DNA of 64,000 nucleotides from Glossina fuscipes. Taxonomy: Eukaryota > Arthropoda > Insecta > Diptera > Glossinidae. This document shows positions 1-13,760 of this stretch, in pieces. Each line of letters starts with the position of its first letter. The first letter of the stretch is position 1. A program made the position numbers and the translations under genes. Where the stretch lies: assembly GCF_014805625.2 (NCBI RefSeq), contig NW_023998415.1, positions 17,734,246 through 17,798,245 of the forward strand, written 5' to 3'. A model generated the notes under the pieces. The model was not told where the DNA came from, did no database searches, and saw nothing but the letters and a program-made list of their open reading frames with translations.

Positions 1-314
1 TAAACGTAGTTTCTAAAAATCCCCGACTTTTTTTTGAAAATTTTAAGCGATGAACCATCCTTGGTCGGTTTATTAGATGCACTGCACATTTTTTTGTAAT
101 TGCATGTATGGTACCAACGTAGACAAGATTTTTGACTTTTAACCTTATAGTAAATAAGTTTTATTTAGGAAATTTATTATGTAGCTCCATTTCATTTTTG
201 CCTTTAATACGTTACATAAGCAAACCAGCGCAAACCAGTTTCAGTCGAGCTCTCGCGTACCGGCAGATGCGAATATGTTTTTATAATTTTATAGGTTTTG
301 TTTATCTATCATTA

Positions 315-317
<3 letters not shown>

Positions 318-351
<34 letters not shown>
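318..351. repeat. (TA)n microsatellite
   Basis: About 16 uninterrupted AT dinucleotides. Confidence 0.95.
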
Positions 352-355
<4 letters not shown>

Positions 356-898
356 AGATATTATTATTTACTTTGGTTAGTTTATGTGCAATAATACAAT
401 AACTGTTTGTGACTTTTTAATCATGGATAAAAAGTGAGGCGTTTCACCCACCCAAATAGGAAAAGAAAAGCACCTCAATAGGCCCTCAACAATAGGCAAA
501 TATTTTTCAATCGAGAAATATCACAGAGATGACAGGCGTTTGAAAGTGTTCGCCAGACACATAAAGAATTCATTCGAATTCAATTGAATGCCTTCAACAA
601 TTTGCCCAGGGACCGTATATTTTGACAAAATTTCTGCACTCTATGTGCAACATATTATGATCTTTTAAACACCGCTAGATCGCCTTCTCATTTTAATATG
701 TAAATGCTGAAAGTTCCCTCTCAAACGAATACGATTTAATTTAAATAAGATTTTTACATACATTTTTTCGAATATTTATTATTTTATATGTCAATATATA
801 TAATTTTCAATTTTTGTTACTATTTTTTTTTCTTTTTGTGTACTATTATTACTATTGTTATTATTAATTTCGTATAATTATTTTCATACAATTTCATA

Positions 899-900
899 TA

Positions 901-935
<35 letters not shown>
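899..935. repeat. (TA)n microsatellite
   Basis: Alternating TA with one early TG interruption. Confidence 0.95.
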
Positions 936-939
<4 letters not shown>

Positions 940-1004
940 TTTTATTTTTTTGCTTTTCATATAGAAATATTAATGCAGTAAAAACCGCTTTATAAAGGAA
1001 TTAT

Positions 1005-1034
1005 TGGTGTGTTTGTGTGTATGTGTGTGTGTGT
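1005..1034. repeat. (GT)n microsatellite, interrupted
   Basis: GT-rich tract with single T and A interruptions. Confidence 0.85.
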
Positions 1035-2138
1035 ACAAATAATTCTTGAATTATTCATTCACTTTATTCATTTTGCATATGCGTGACAATAAATGAGTTT
1101 ATTTTATTGCAGTTTTCATTAAATATTTTCTTTTCTTGGGATTTATTTATTTCTTTATTTATTTTTTTTTTTTAAATGAGTAAAATGTATTGTTTATTCT
1201 AAAACAAAAAACATAATTTTCGATAATAACATTAGCATAATATTTGTTTATGTATTTATTTGTTACTTTTTACACTAAGGTACATTTTAAATATATATTT
1301 ATAATAAAACTATTTTTGGATATATTTTTTTATATCAAGAATAATATACGATTTAAAAAATACATGTGTTTGTGTGAAAAATAAGAATAATAAAAAATAA
1401 TAATAATAATAAAAGCATACAAATCCTATGTTAATATTGTTGTAATATATTATTAATTCAAAATTCATAACGTTTTACAAAGTGTTTTATATAAGAAAAA
1501 ATATACATTAAACACTTATCCGAGTGATCTTAAAATCTATGTGAATAAAATGATTGATTAATTTTTACATAAAAACCAATTAAATCTTTTTTCCTTAATA
1601 TGAAGTACTTTTTGTGAAAAAATATTGGAATTAGAAAGTAATTCGGGTAATAGTATGTATTTGTAGGTGTTGTTAATAGGACTAAGACACTTTGTAATTG
1701 GTTTTTTTTTTGCTTTTCTTTTCTTTTTTTTTTTTTCTTATCCACCACAGAATCTATGTGAACTTTACTTGTTACGAATAGAACTACGCTCCCGGCGTCT
1801 AATTAACTATACAAACAATTTTGATCAAGGATTGATTTAGCCAAATCATGTCCGTACATCCGTCGATTTTTCTGTCCCTCTTTACTGAAATCACAATCTT
1901 AGAACTTTTTCTCCTTTTTTTTTTGCTGGCAGATTAAATTCGCAAGGCACCTAAATCGATTCATTGGTTCATCCACAGAGTTGACATATAGTTCAGCCGC
2001 GAACAAACAGCAATTTTGAATAATTCATTTTTCTAGCATTTTTTTTTTATATTAAAACAAGAAAAAAAAAATCAGGTGGTGGGTGTCAAAAGACTTCTTC
2101 TAAACCAAATGTAAGTTCTTTTTTTATTAATCTTATTC

Positions 2139-2164
2139 TTATTATTATTATTATTATTATTATT
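2139..2164. repeat. (ATT)n microsatellite
   Basis: About eight ATT units. Confidence 0.9.
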
Positions 2165-2278
2165 CTTTTTTCTTTTTGCATAATCTACATTTTCTTTTAA
2201 AGCTAAAGCCAGTCGAATATATGAGATGCTTACACAAAATTATAAATGAAAAAGCATGATTCTTAATCGTGTGCATGG

Positions 2279-2303
2279 ATGTGTGTGTGTGTGTGTGTGT
2301 GTG
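2279..2303. repeat. (GT)n microsatellite
   Basis: About 12 GT units. Confidence 0.95.
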
Positions 2304-3539
2304 TTCGTGCGCGCAAATTTCAAAAATAAAAATTCGATTATATAAACTCTTTTGAAAGTCTTTTTTTCGTAATATCAAAGATCATAAAAAATTTGTCTTA
2401 TCTTTAATCACTGCAATGCTAATCAAAGTTTTTTGAATACAACCGTAAAAAATGGTCCTTCCTATCAATTCTGAGTGCGAACATATACATTGACGTCATG
2501 CATTGTCTACTTTTTGGTTCGATAATTGTTCACCATCTCGGTTTTGTAATTCCTACTAAAGTAAGTCCGGGCAATTTCATCATTCATCATAAGAGACACA
2601 TCATAAATGACAAAAAAAACATTTTTGACCAATGGCATTCTGCATTTATCTAGCTAAATAAATTTGTCCGTTCGTAATTTTAAACCTACAAAGATGTCTA
2701 AAATTTAACCCTCACATACGGTAAATCAAAAAAATTAAAAAAAAACCTGAAAAAAAAAGATTGTGACTCTGTCGCGAATCGGGATATCAATCCTACTAAT
2801 CGAGAACATGAGCTTTTAAATATAAGTACAGTATATCTTGTAAGTCATTTATGAATCTCGTTTTACCTACTATGATCGCATTTGTGAGACGTTCTCACTT
2901 TCACACTTTGTTATCGCCCTTCATTAATAAAGTCGGCGGCAAGTTTCATCTTTTTATATCAATTTATCGATCAACATAACCTCAATAATAGATAAAGGTG
3001 ACTAGATAGACCTGCTTAAAGCAATCGAAAATTTCCCCGTTGAAGAATAGGAAGACATATCGCAGGATGCCTTTTATTTTGCTGCCTAAAAAGTTTGTAT
3101 ATTTAAAAGATAGAAATACAAAATGCTATACAATCTGTAATTCTCAAAATAGTTGCCCAAAGTTTCAGACGGACGATAAGCACACAATTCATCCCACGAA
3201 TTTGAACAAGAAATAATCGTATTTAACACAAATGAAACAAAACATTATCATTGTGAGTACACAAGCACTCGATGTTCGATACAATTCAAATACTTTCAAT
3301 TGGCCTGAGTTTTAAGTTCGCAGAATTCGAAGGACGAGGCACGTCTGTTAACGTTTTTTTTTTTTTACGTTAAAATGGAATGATGTCAAAAAGGACTGCC
3401 CCTGTGATTATAAATTTAGATCTCGAATTTAATGAATTTTCGTTCACGTATTAATTATTACCGAATAAAAAGGAAAGAATTCAATTATTTTAAAATAATT
3501 AAGATTTTCACCTTTAGGGAAAGAGGCCGTAAGAATTAA

Positions 3540-3583
3540 ATTATTATTATTATTATTATTATTATTGTTATTATTATTATTAT
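3540..3583. repeat. (ATT)n microsatellite
   Basis: About 14 ATT units with one GTT. Translated on the minus strand it gives a polyasparagine artefact. Confidence 0.95.
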
Positions 3584-3957
3584 TTTTCTTCACTTGATGA
3601 TTGACTTCTCTTTCGAAAAAAAAACGGAATTTGTAGATGCCCATGTATATGCATTGAAACCAACCCATCAACTTATTTGTATTGCAATAAAATATTTACA
3701 CATACTTAAGGATTACAATAATATCTAACATTAATTTAAAAATAATAATTTATTTCTATTATTTTTTTTTTTTATTTTTTATGTTTTTTTACATTTTTTA
3801 CACAAGTTAAGCATATTTAAAAAATATCTATCAAAGTATTACGCCTTAAATAACAACAAAAAATCAACAAGTTTTTTAAGGTTTTTTTATAACTAAATTT
3901 CAACAGTTTTTTCTTTTATATTCTTACTTTAAACCTAAATAAAAAAACTATGTATTT

Positions 3958-4086
3958 ATATGTATATATATGTATATATATATATATATATATATGTATT
4001 TGTATATATATACATATTGTATGCATATTTTCGTGTATGTATCTATGTGTGTATGTATGTATGTATGTATGTATGTATGTATGTAG
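3958..4086. repeat. Compound (TA)n / (GTAT)n microsatellite
   Basis: A TA-rich tract followed by about nine GTAT tetramers at 4047-4085. Confidence 0.9.
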
Positions 4087-5123
4087 GTATACGGCGAGAA
4101 AGAATCTTAAAAAGAAATATCTTATACATAAATGTTAGTGTTTTTTTTTTTTTTGTTTTTTTTTTACAATAAATTCTGTACTAAAAATTTTCGAAAAAGT
4201 AAACACACATTATATAATTTACATATTGAATAAAAACAAATGAAAAAACAAAAATTTTTTTGTAACTTTAAAAATCTTTAAAATTAATTGCATATATAAC
4301 TATAGTTTCGGTTCAGAAATTGCACTTTCTCCAAGTGTTAAGAGGGGTAGAATGTGTTCAGTACTTAACAGAGAGAACTTACTTATCTTTCTACTATTAT
4401 ACTCGACGAAAATTTCACTTTCTTCCTCTATATGCGATCATTTTCATAAGAAAATGCGGCATACGTTTCATCTATCACCTCTATATGTTTTGATATGTAT
4501 ACCCGTTACACTGGTAAATAATTATATACGTAAATTGGTCAACTATTGGAGTTAATTTACCTTAAATTTCCCGAAAATATTAAAAAGACAAATCAGCGGA
4601 AAACAAGTATATAAGGAAAAATTTAATAATACGACACTTAAGATATTTTAAAAGACAACATCTTTTCCGATATTATTTAAGATTTTCAACTACTATTATG
4701 AAGATGTTTGCAGATCCACTACGCCACATTTTCCAGCTTATTTATATATGTTGTTATATATATATATGTTGTTTGTCCCACATATCTATCTCAATTTTTG
4801 CGGTTTCCGGCAGACGCGGACAAAAAAGCGAATTGTTTTATATTTGTTATGAAAGTTTTGTAGGATGCCGCTGACAGCTGCATAGGGGCAGATATATTTT
4901 CCTTAAATGAAAAATGCATACAATTTTAATATTACTGATCTCCCAACAATAGGCTTTTTCCTAATACTGACGGCATTTGATCTTGGATCTCGGACAGAGC
5001 ACCTTACATGGAAGTTTGATTGTTCAGTCGAACGAGCTTCTTCCTTTCAATTATTGAACATAAAAATTTTCCAAATAAATTGTATCCGAGCAATTAAACT
5101 ATATATATTTCACAACTATTCTA

Positions 5124-5823
5124 TTTATTTCACGTAATTTTTACCGGAAAAAACCACTGTCCTATTCGATGTTACCAACACCTACAGGAAATATTGCTAA
5201 CAACGATACTATCGTCAATGGTTAAATGACTGCAAACTCTACTATTTCTCTGCCAGTCAACTCAAGGCCAAAACTTAATTATACGCTAAAAATCGAGTAA
5301 TTCCAGCATTAATAAAGTAAATAACAGAATGCGAACAATTATAACGGACCGTACGAAATAGAAAATGGAATTGGCAAGCATGAGAATTGTTGAAGATGGG
5401 ACTAAACAATCTACGCGACTTAAATGCGTGGCAATGAAACGTATACGTAATGCATACAAGTAATTTTTACATATTAATAATCGGAAATAAAGCTACATCT
5501 GCGTCTTATGTGTTGTAAATAATTTAATGTCTGTATTTGCGAAGGAAATAAACAGAAAATTTTCTATATCATGGGCATATTCTTTGCAGTTTTTATAATG
5601 AACTTAATTAAAAAGAAAAATATTAAAAAAAAAAAATAATAAATAAAACATTCGACTTTAAATACTAATCTACAATCTGCAATGCGCACCCACATTATTA
5701 CAACTGCAATCGCTGTTGATGTTCCTGTGTTTCAGTTGACGACATTAAAGTGCTTCCATTTATCTGGTGCTCACTCGAAGTTGACTCATCATTTACTTGT
5801 GACTCGTTTTGAGTAGCGCACTG
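5124..5823 (-). other. Probable 3' UTR start of dikar
   Basis: Follows the TAG stop on the minus strand. There is no open frame. A canonical AATAAA on the minus strand at 5129-5124 is one candidate poly(A) signal; the true end could lie further left, since other AT-rich candidates exist. No transcript evidence is available. Confidence 0.35.
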
Positions 5824-7449
5824 CTAGAACCATGAACGAGGATTGGCGGCGTCATATGGTTTGGGCAAACCTAACGATGGAGCTCGATAAGCAGTCGGTG
5901 GCGGTGGTTGTGCATAAGTAGCTGCTGCAGCAGCAGCTGCTGCGCCCGCCGGGCCACCTAGCAAACTTTGGTTAAATATCATACGTGAATGGAAGTCGTC
6001 ACGGCGAAAATATTGCTGATATAATTGTGTGTTGGCTGCGTCTAGCTGAGAAGCAGTATTCATGAAAGTGTACGGGGTTGCGCGGGTCGAGGGATGAGCA
6101 GCGAATAGACTATAAGGATTTGTAGCAGCAGCCGCAGCAGCTGCTGCCGGATTTAATGTTGTTTGTGTTTTATCCATGACGGCTGCTGCAACCGCTACTG
6201 CTGAGTTAGCGTTATCGCTTGCCGTTGAACTGCTGCGATGAGCTGGTGCTGGTGGCATGTAATATGAATTGGATGCGTCCCGAAACTGGTCCAAATAACT
6301 ATTACTCCCCGTTTGATCGCCATACAATCCTAGACTGCCAGCACTAGGACCAAAATTAAAAGCGCTGCCTGGGACCATGCCCGCAGCCGTCTTAAGAGAA
6401 ATAGCCGTCGCCGCATCTACCGCCGGCGGCGCTGAGGCTGTTGATGACGTGACTGCTGAATTAGCGGTGTTGCCGCTAGAGGCAACTGAGCCGGCTGTAG
6501 CGGCGGATGAATTTGAAGTCGAAAGAGGCGAACTGACGCCGGTAGACTTGAGGCCAGCATATAATTGGAAGCCCTGTTGTAAAACTTGAGCATGAGCCTG
6601 CAAATGATGAGCGGCTGATACATTAGCAGCCACCACGTTTTGCGTTATATTGGAGGCGGGGTTGTTATACGAAGAAGAAGTGTGAAGATTTTGCTGTTGC
6701 TGTTGTTGATGATGGTGCGTTTGTTGTTGTTGCTGTTGTTGCAGTTGTTGTTGCTGTTGTTGCTGCTGTTGTTGTTGTTTGACAGCAGCGGCTGCCTGTT
6801 CAGCCGCTATAGTAGATGCCTTCTTTTTTCGCCCTCGTTTTGCCGGAGCTGGAGCTGCCGGTTTTACCTCCGTTGCGCTTTGTTGCGCCTGTTGTTGTTG
6901 CTGCATGTTACCTGTCAAGCTATGGAAATAATTACCACTGGCAGTGGGCATTTGATGCGGATTCCCATATATGCTCGCACCCGCAGCGGAAGAATTCGCC
7001 GATCCATTTAAAGGGTTTGTATATAGTTGCGTCGCTGGGGAAGCCGTTAAGCTCTTAGCCATCGAGCTCGCTGTAGAACTGTACATATGTGCTACTGGTG
7101 GTACTGATTTGTCATAAAAATTGCTCGACGATGATGATGATGTAGATGTACTTGATAAACCCAACATTGATGGATCACCCAGGGGATGCAATAATGAACT
7201 GGTGGGATTATTATAGGTTTGTGTGGATGACGGCGGTGGCGGTGTTGGTTTATTGTAGGCAGCCAAATGATGTGAATGTGTTAAATGATGCGAGCTGTTT
7301 AAAGCATTCAATAAAGTGCTGTTATTACTATTGTTACCACCATTAGAAGAAGTAGTACTAGTGTTGTTGTTCGCAGGAGTATCGTGAGTAATGGCCATGT
7401 TTGTAGCGCCTGTGGAAGTTTTTTCTGTAGTTGAGGAATGCTGTTGTGA

Positions 7450-7482
<33 letters not shown>

Positions 7483-10400
7483 TTGATGACCGTAATTATG
7501 TTGCATTGATTGCTGTTGCTGTGTAAGTTTATTAGCTTGATAAATTGAATGTTGTTGCTGATGATGTACATTATGCTGCTGTTGTTGTTGTTGCTGCTGC
7601 TGCTGCTGCTGTTGCTGTTGCTGATGTTGTTGTTGTTGCTGATGGGCCATGTATGTGTTATCGCTGTTCGACATATTTAAGGGCTTATGCAAAGTTTCAC
7701 TGGACTTTTGCGGTTGTTGTTGTTGTTGCTGCTGTTGAATTAAGTCACTGCTGCTATTATTATAATTTATGCTAGATTTATGTTGCTGTTGTTGTACACT
7801 TTGATTGTTCTGTTGTTGCTGATGTAAATGTGACTGTTGCTGTTGTTGTTGTTGTTGGGTTTCTGGGTTGGTGTGCATCAAAGCATTGGCAACGTGCTTA
7901 TTTTGATCTTGCTGCTGTATCATACCTTTCGCTTGCTCTGACTGCTGCTGCGACATTTGAAAATTTTGCGTATCCTTAGTGTAGTCTTTCGGAAATCCCA
8001 AAGAAGCAGCATGATTGTACAAAAAAGCTTTATCGCTCGCAATATTGCCCAAATGTTTACTAAACGCCATTGAACCCAAAATGCTATCAAACATCTGCGA
8101 GTATTTGCTGAATTGCTGTTGTTGTGGTTGTGATTGTTGGGAGGGCTGCTGTTGTTGTGTCTGCTGATGACCCATTAAAGCAGCTGCCAGTGTTGGTTGA
8201 GCCTGTTGTTGACTTGATTGAGCCTGTTGCTGATTAGCGACAATAATTGCATCATCGTCCGATTTCTGCATCTTCCGCGTCGTTCCTCCACTATAATCCA
8301 TTCCTAGCAAATCGTCTGTCGCAGATCGTTTTAAAGAATTTTGATTATTTTGAGTACTACTAGGTGATTCGACAGCTATAATGCTCTTTTGAATTTGTTG
8401 TGGTTGTTGTTGATGTTGCAAATGTTGCATAAAAACAGACATTTCACCGTTACCATCATCGGGCGCTGATGTAGAGGCAGTATCAACAGCAGCATCTCCG
8501 ATGTAAGTGGCATTAACGGTCCCCGCCGCACTAGTTTGCTTTTTTACATTTTCAGCCTGCAGATCGTTAGTTGCGCTACCAGGGACTGAGACGACTGCTT
8601 TATTAACCCCAGGCACTGTAGCTGCTTGATATTGTGCATATGTTGGATACTGAGGTTTCTGTATTAGTGATTGCTGCTGCTGTTGCTGTGTATGGTGGCC
8701 GAGAATATTCACTTGTTGTTGACTATTAGCAGCGGTAGTCTGTTGTTGTTGACAACTTATCGCAGAAGAAGAAGAAGAAGATGAAGAATTTTCGCGCCAA
8801 TCGTGCACTTTATTACTACCTGCTACGCGACTTTTGTTTATCGTATTTATGGAATTGTTGTATAGAATATTGGCAGTAGGTTCTGTTTGCCTTTGCTGTT
8901 GTTGCAAATGTGCGGTTGACACTGCAGCAGTTGGTGGAACATAAGCATTGGAGGATAAAACTGTTGCAGCATTTTGTCCTGCTGCTGAAGTGCCTTCCAT
9001 TTCGTTCTGATAAATTTGCTGCTGATGATGTTCGGCGCTAGAATGCTTGTGAGTCTCTCTATTCATTTGGGGGGTTTGCTGTCCACTATATACCAAAGAA
9101 TTTCCTATAGTTTGTTGAGATGTATAAATACTTGTGGAGGAAACATAAGTTGGAGGTTGGGGCGATGCTGTTACATTAGCCGTACTGTGAGTTTGTTGCT
9201 GTTGGGAGGGCTGGGGCTGTTGTTGTTGATAAGGTGATAAGACTGGTTGTTGATATGGAGAATTTTGTTGTTGTTGCTGCTGGTCAACTGGTGAATGAGC
9301 TAAAGGTGTAGGAGGTTGAGTGGTAGCCGAAGAGGCCGGTGAACCTATACTAGGCAAGGGACTATGCTGCTGCTGATGGAGAGGAGAATGCATGCTACTT
9401 TGCGGCGTATGTACAGGACTGTGTGACTGCGCTGGAGGAGGATAAGGAGATTGTTGTGTTTGTTGATATGGTGAATTTGGCGGATGATACGGTGATTGAT
9501 GAGGTTGTGGCGTCGTGTAGGGAGAATTTTGTGGCTGTTGGTAAGGCGAGTGTGGATTAGGTGTACTAGGACTCATTGACGAATTATAATCTGACTCTTG
9601 AGATCTGGGCTGCTTATATTGATCGTAGAGATTTGGCAGAGGCGAAGTAGAAGAATACACTGGGGTTTTCGAAGCTTCCGAGCCTGAAGGATTGTAACTA
9701 TTGGCTCCTCCATAAGGAGAAGTACCACTTAGTTCGGGTGTAGAAACATTAGGTGATGAAGCTGAAGAATAAATATGCTGCGAGTACTGCGGATACGGTG
9801 AGGGCATCTCTCTGGGGCTGCAACTTTTATCAGGACTACTTTTGGTTGTAGTATCCTGATAAAAACCAACTTTTATAGCTCCGTTTAAAGGATAGGGCGA
9901 AGTGGGTTTAGTATTTTCATCTGGTTTGGGTGACACCATTATGGGTGAAGCTCCTATAGGTGAAGCACCTATTGGTGAAGTGTAAGCGCCTCCTCCGTAC
10001 GTGCCGTAACGATCTTCTATAGTAATTCTTGGAGAATCGGGATCCTGACTAAAGCTTGATCGTTCTGAAATAGTACTGCCTGTACTAGCTTTACGTTGGC
10101 GAGGAGCAGAAGGCAGAGAGAAACCCTCCCCTATTAAAGAGGCTGATGGGGGACTTTTACCCGCAACAGCCCCGGTAGTAGTTCCTGATCCCTGGGAAGT
10201 GCCTTCATTTGATTTGTTCGAAGAGTTTTCATTTGCATCCTGCTGTTTTGCCTCGTCTTCATCTGACTTCTTCGTCTTTTTGGGAGCTCCAAACGCTTTA
10301 AGCCACACACTCAAATTTGGTTTTTCTTTAGAGCCCGAAGAGCTAGAACTTGAGCCCGCGACTATATTTTCCGTAGCCGTTGATTTGCCACCTACAAGTA

Positions 10401-13400
10401 AAGTCTTAGCTGTTAGCAAAGCTTCAAAAGGTCTTTGTTTATCTTTGGCTTCTGTGGTGTCTTCTGTTTGCGTTTCTATACCGTCTTCGTTAGGTAGCAA
10501 AGACGTTGTCGCTGCTAATATTGTTACTTTAGGAAAGGGCAGCAAACCCTCTAGAACAATTTCGCTCTTATTTTTGAGTTTTTCTTCTACTTCTTTATCT
10601 GCGCAGGTGGATAAAACAGGGCTTACAGCGGCCTTATTTACAGTCTTACTGGCCAATTCGTCAATAAAAGACGACTGCCCTAAGCCGAAATTATCCGTCT
10701 TTATTACTGTACCAAGACTTAGTTTGGGAACATTATCAGCTGTTTCAACGATCAATGAGTTTTTAACCTCCTTAGCTTTAGCAGCTACTGGTCCCAATTG
10801 AAATAATTCTTCTGGTTTATTAACATTCTGTATCAAATTACCTTTAGCTTTGCCAGGTTGTAAACGATCTATAGTTCGCAAAAGATCCTTACGTCGGGGA
10901 TTTGTGGCTGCTTGCAATTTTTCCTTGAGAGATTTACGTTTAGCTTCTTTAGCCATTTGTTGTTTAATATGAGGTGGAGGAGGAGGATGTAAGAGCAATT
11001 GTGTTTCCTTTGGTTTGGGTGCGGTAATCGTAGTTAATGTGGGGGGCACAGTTGTTGGGGGCGGAATTAGCAAAGGAGTATTTGCTGCTGCAGCAGCTGA
11101 TGATAAAGAAGCTATAGAAGGTGCGTTCACAGAAGAGCTATTTGAAGAAGCATTTACAGTAGTACTACCCACAGAATTACCGGAAGTCACCGAATGAGGT
11201 GGCGTGTTACTTATCGAACTCAATCTGCTAGTAGTTCCTGGCAACAAGTCGGCTATATCTTTCTTTGGCAATGTAGTGTCACTAGATGAATTATTATCTG
11301 TTACAAGCTCATCTAACGCCTCAGCCAATTTGACGGGTACCAAATCGACTTTCGCGGGAGCTATGGGTTCGTTACGCCGAAAATCAGAAGCGTCTAATTT
11401 GCTGGTTATAGAAGCATCAAAATCATCTAACAGATTATAGCGTGAAGGCGAATTACTGGCTGAGGAAAATTCGGAAAACCGTGGAGTATGTTCCAGCCAA
11501 CGATTAATGTCTTTCAAGGTTTGCTCGGTCTCTACATCCAAGGCTTCTAAATTTGTTGACGAAGCAGAAGGCTTATTAAAGCTCGTCGCTGCATTCCCTT
11601 TATTAGTGATTTTCTTATTAGCCGTTACTGAGACAGCAGCCTTTTTTTGCAAAGACTTCTTGGGAGGCGGCGGCGCTACCGTTTTCTTCTGTTCTTCTTC
11701 CTCCAATTTGGATGGCTCACAGAATTCAGCCTCTCTTTCATTTAATATGGCTTTCAGCTTCTCTTTCTTCTTAGGTGGCAATTTATCCATGCTTATGTTT
11801 TTCCTTTCTTTAATTGATTGAGTTTCACTTAATAAATCTTCACTTGATAACTGTTGCTCTTTGGGACTTTCCACTTTTGCAATACTACTCGTCCTATTAG
11901 AATCAATTTTTGCTTCTATTGCTTTTTCCGGAGTTTTTGCAGAATCGCTGAATTTTTCAGTGACTGAATTTTCTAAAACCTTTTTTGCTTTCTTTGATCC
12001 GTCTTTAGATTTACGTCCACGCGTGTTTTCTGTAGTCGACTTTTCTACATTTTTTTCCGTTTCAATATTCTTGTTAGAATCACGTTTACGAGAGCTTTGC
12101 TGTCTTTGTGTAGATGATTTAGATTCGGTAGTTGCTATCGCATTTTGTTGTTGATTCAATAAAGCGCGACTTCGTCTATATTTAATTAGTTCGTATTTAT
12201 CTAAAAAAGGCAACAGCATGTCTAACTCGGCTTGTTCAGCAGCCGCAGCTGCTACCGCAGCATCTTTTTCTGGGTCTGCTTTCTTTTTGTCGCACGAATT
12301 CAAATTAGATGTCGACAATTTGCGTTTTGTTTCGTTACTTCGTTTGGAATTTTTACCCGTTTTGGGGGATTGTTTCCTTTTAGGACGCTCTACACTGGCC
12401 TCTCTAGATTGCGAAGAGCTGTGACTAGACACTGACTTAAAGTCATCCTCGTCTGTTTCTGAAGGCTTTATTTTACAGCTCGGACTGGATGCTCTAGGAC
12501 TTGGCATCTTCTGCACAGGCGATAATAGATCAGAGAGATCGTCATTAAGGACACTTTTTGAGTATTTTTTATGCAAATCCACTTTAAATGGTGACATGCT
12601 ACGCGAGTCATCATCATTTATGTCTTCTTCTAGTTCCGATGCGGAAGCTTCTAAAGCAGCCACAGCGGGAGGTGGAAAGTCTTTACTTAATGGCAAACTT
12701 GGTCTTTTTTTAAGTGGAGGCGGCGGTAGCGGCGGTGGTGAAGTGGGCGGACATTCTTGAAGTTCTTCCGTTTTATCCCGTTCATTACCATCTAAAGAAC
12801 TCACCTCTTCTGACTCGCACGGTTCAGTCTTTGTTCTTTTCAATCGAATAGAAGACGGTTTAGTCCGCCCCTTCGACTTTCTGATTGCTGAAGAATTGTC
12901 CTTTTTCTTTTTTCCTGCAGTTTTCGCTCTTTTTTGGTTTGTTGATGTACTTTGCTTTAATTTAGTTTTTTTTGACGATTTCAGTTCAAAGCTTCGGTTT
13001 GTTTTGATGTCATTAGCATCAAGGTCATTCTGTACGCTAACACAATCATCTTCATCGGAATATTCTAACATATCTTCTTCTTCCTTTTGTTTACTTTTAT
13101 TTGACTTCTTTACTGACTTTCTTGACTTTGCATCAATTTTATTATTAGATCTTGAGGATTTCTTATCATTTCTAGGCTTTCGATTTTTTCGCGAAGAAGA
13201 CTCCTTAGAGTTTCTTCCTTTTCTTGAAGATGTTCTACTTTCTTCGTAGTCCTCGCCTTCGTCATTTTCATCTGGTGGCGGTTCTTCATTTTGTAATTTA
13301 TCTGCTTCTTGATCGCTATACTTTTCCTCTTTTCGATTACGTGATTTCTTTTTACGTCTTTTATCCTTTTCTTTTCGTTTTCTTTTATTAATTTTTGGCG

Positions 13401-13760
13401 AACTTTCTGTTAATTCTTCTTCCGTTTTATCATCTATAACTGATTCTTTTATTGAGCGCATATCGCGCACAGCCTTAAATTCTTCCTCCTCACTTTCAGT
13501 TTCTTGCAGTTTTTCCTTACGTGTGTGTTTTTTGCGGTCTTGACTTTTGCCCAATGATTTTCTAGCTGTACCTAACTCCGAGTTCTCCTTATCTTTGTTC
13601 TTCTTGCTAAAGTATTTTTCACGAAACACATTCATTTTCGAATCAGATGCTGGATAACTTAAGCCAGGATCATCCTCATCATCATCAGATAGATGATCAA
13701 AATATTTTTTAGTGGCTTTATCGAATGCTTCTTGCAAATTATTAACCATTTCAGTATATT
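5824..13760 (-). CDS. dikar: dikar coding exon 8 (end of bromodomain plus 2,640-residue disordered tail)
   Basis: Begins with [21 protein letters not shown], the last bromodomain helix. Then come acidic and Lys/Arg/Ser-rich stretches with several nuclear-localisation-like clusters, Pro-rich blocks, SPY-containing repeats (about 2318-2430), long Gln tracts (about 2430-3200), an AT-hook-like KRGRKKK near 3225, Ala runs, and a C-terminus reading [14 protein letters not shown]. The uninterrupted 7.9 kb frame through so much repeat DNA is itself evidence of coding constraint. Short alanine and glutamine runs are typical of fly nuclear regulators. Stop TAG at 5824-5826. Confidence 0.93.

Larger units (their letters stand above)
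1..5123. other. Non-coding AT-rich flank downstream of dikar
   Basis: No supported gene on either strand. Short frames here come from simple repeats or lack any family signature. It contains the microsatellites listed separately and several poly(T) runs. It could include distal 3' UTR of the minus-strand gene. Confidence 0.6.

Noticed and set aside
3950..4172. Tyr/Val-rich small proteins
   Set aside because: Pure translations of (TA)n and (GTAT)n microsatellite.
6640..7775. Plus-strand frames rich in Leu, Val and Ala (for example 6640-7011, 7545-7775)
   Set aside because: They are antisense translations of the CAG/CAA and Ala/Ser codon repeats of dikar exon 8.
10199..13249. Longer plus-strand frames such as 10199-10801 and 12896-13249
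   Set aside because: Antisense shadows of the long dikar exon, with Ser/Phe-rich composition expected from reversed Lys/Glu codons and no family signature.
13747..13749. ATG at the start of the long frame as the true dikar start
   Set aside because: It falls inside the last bromodomain helix (EYTEM) and joins in phase to upstream exons that complete the domain.
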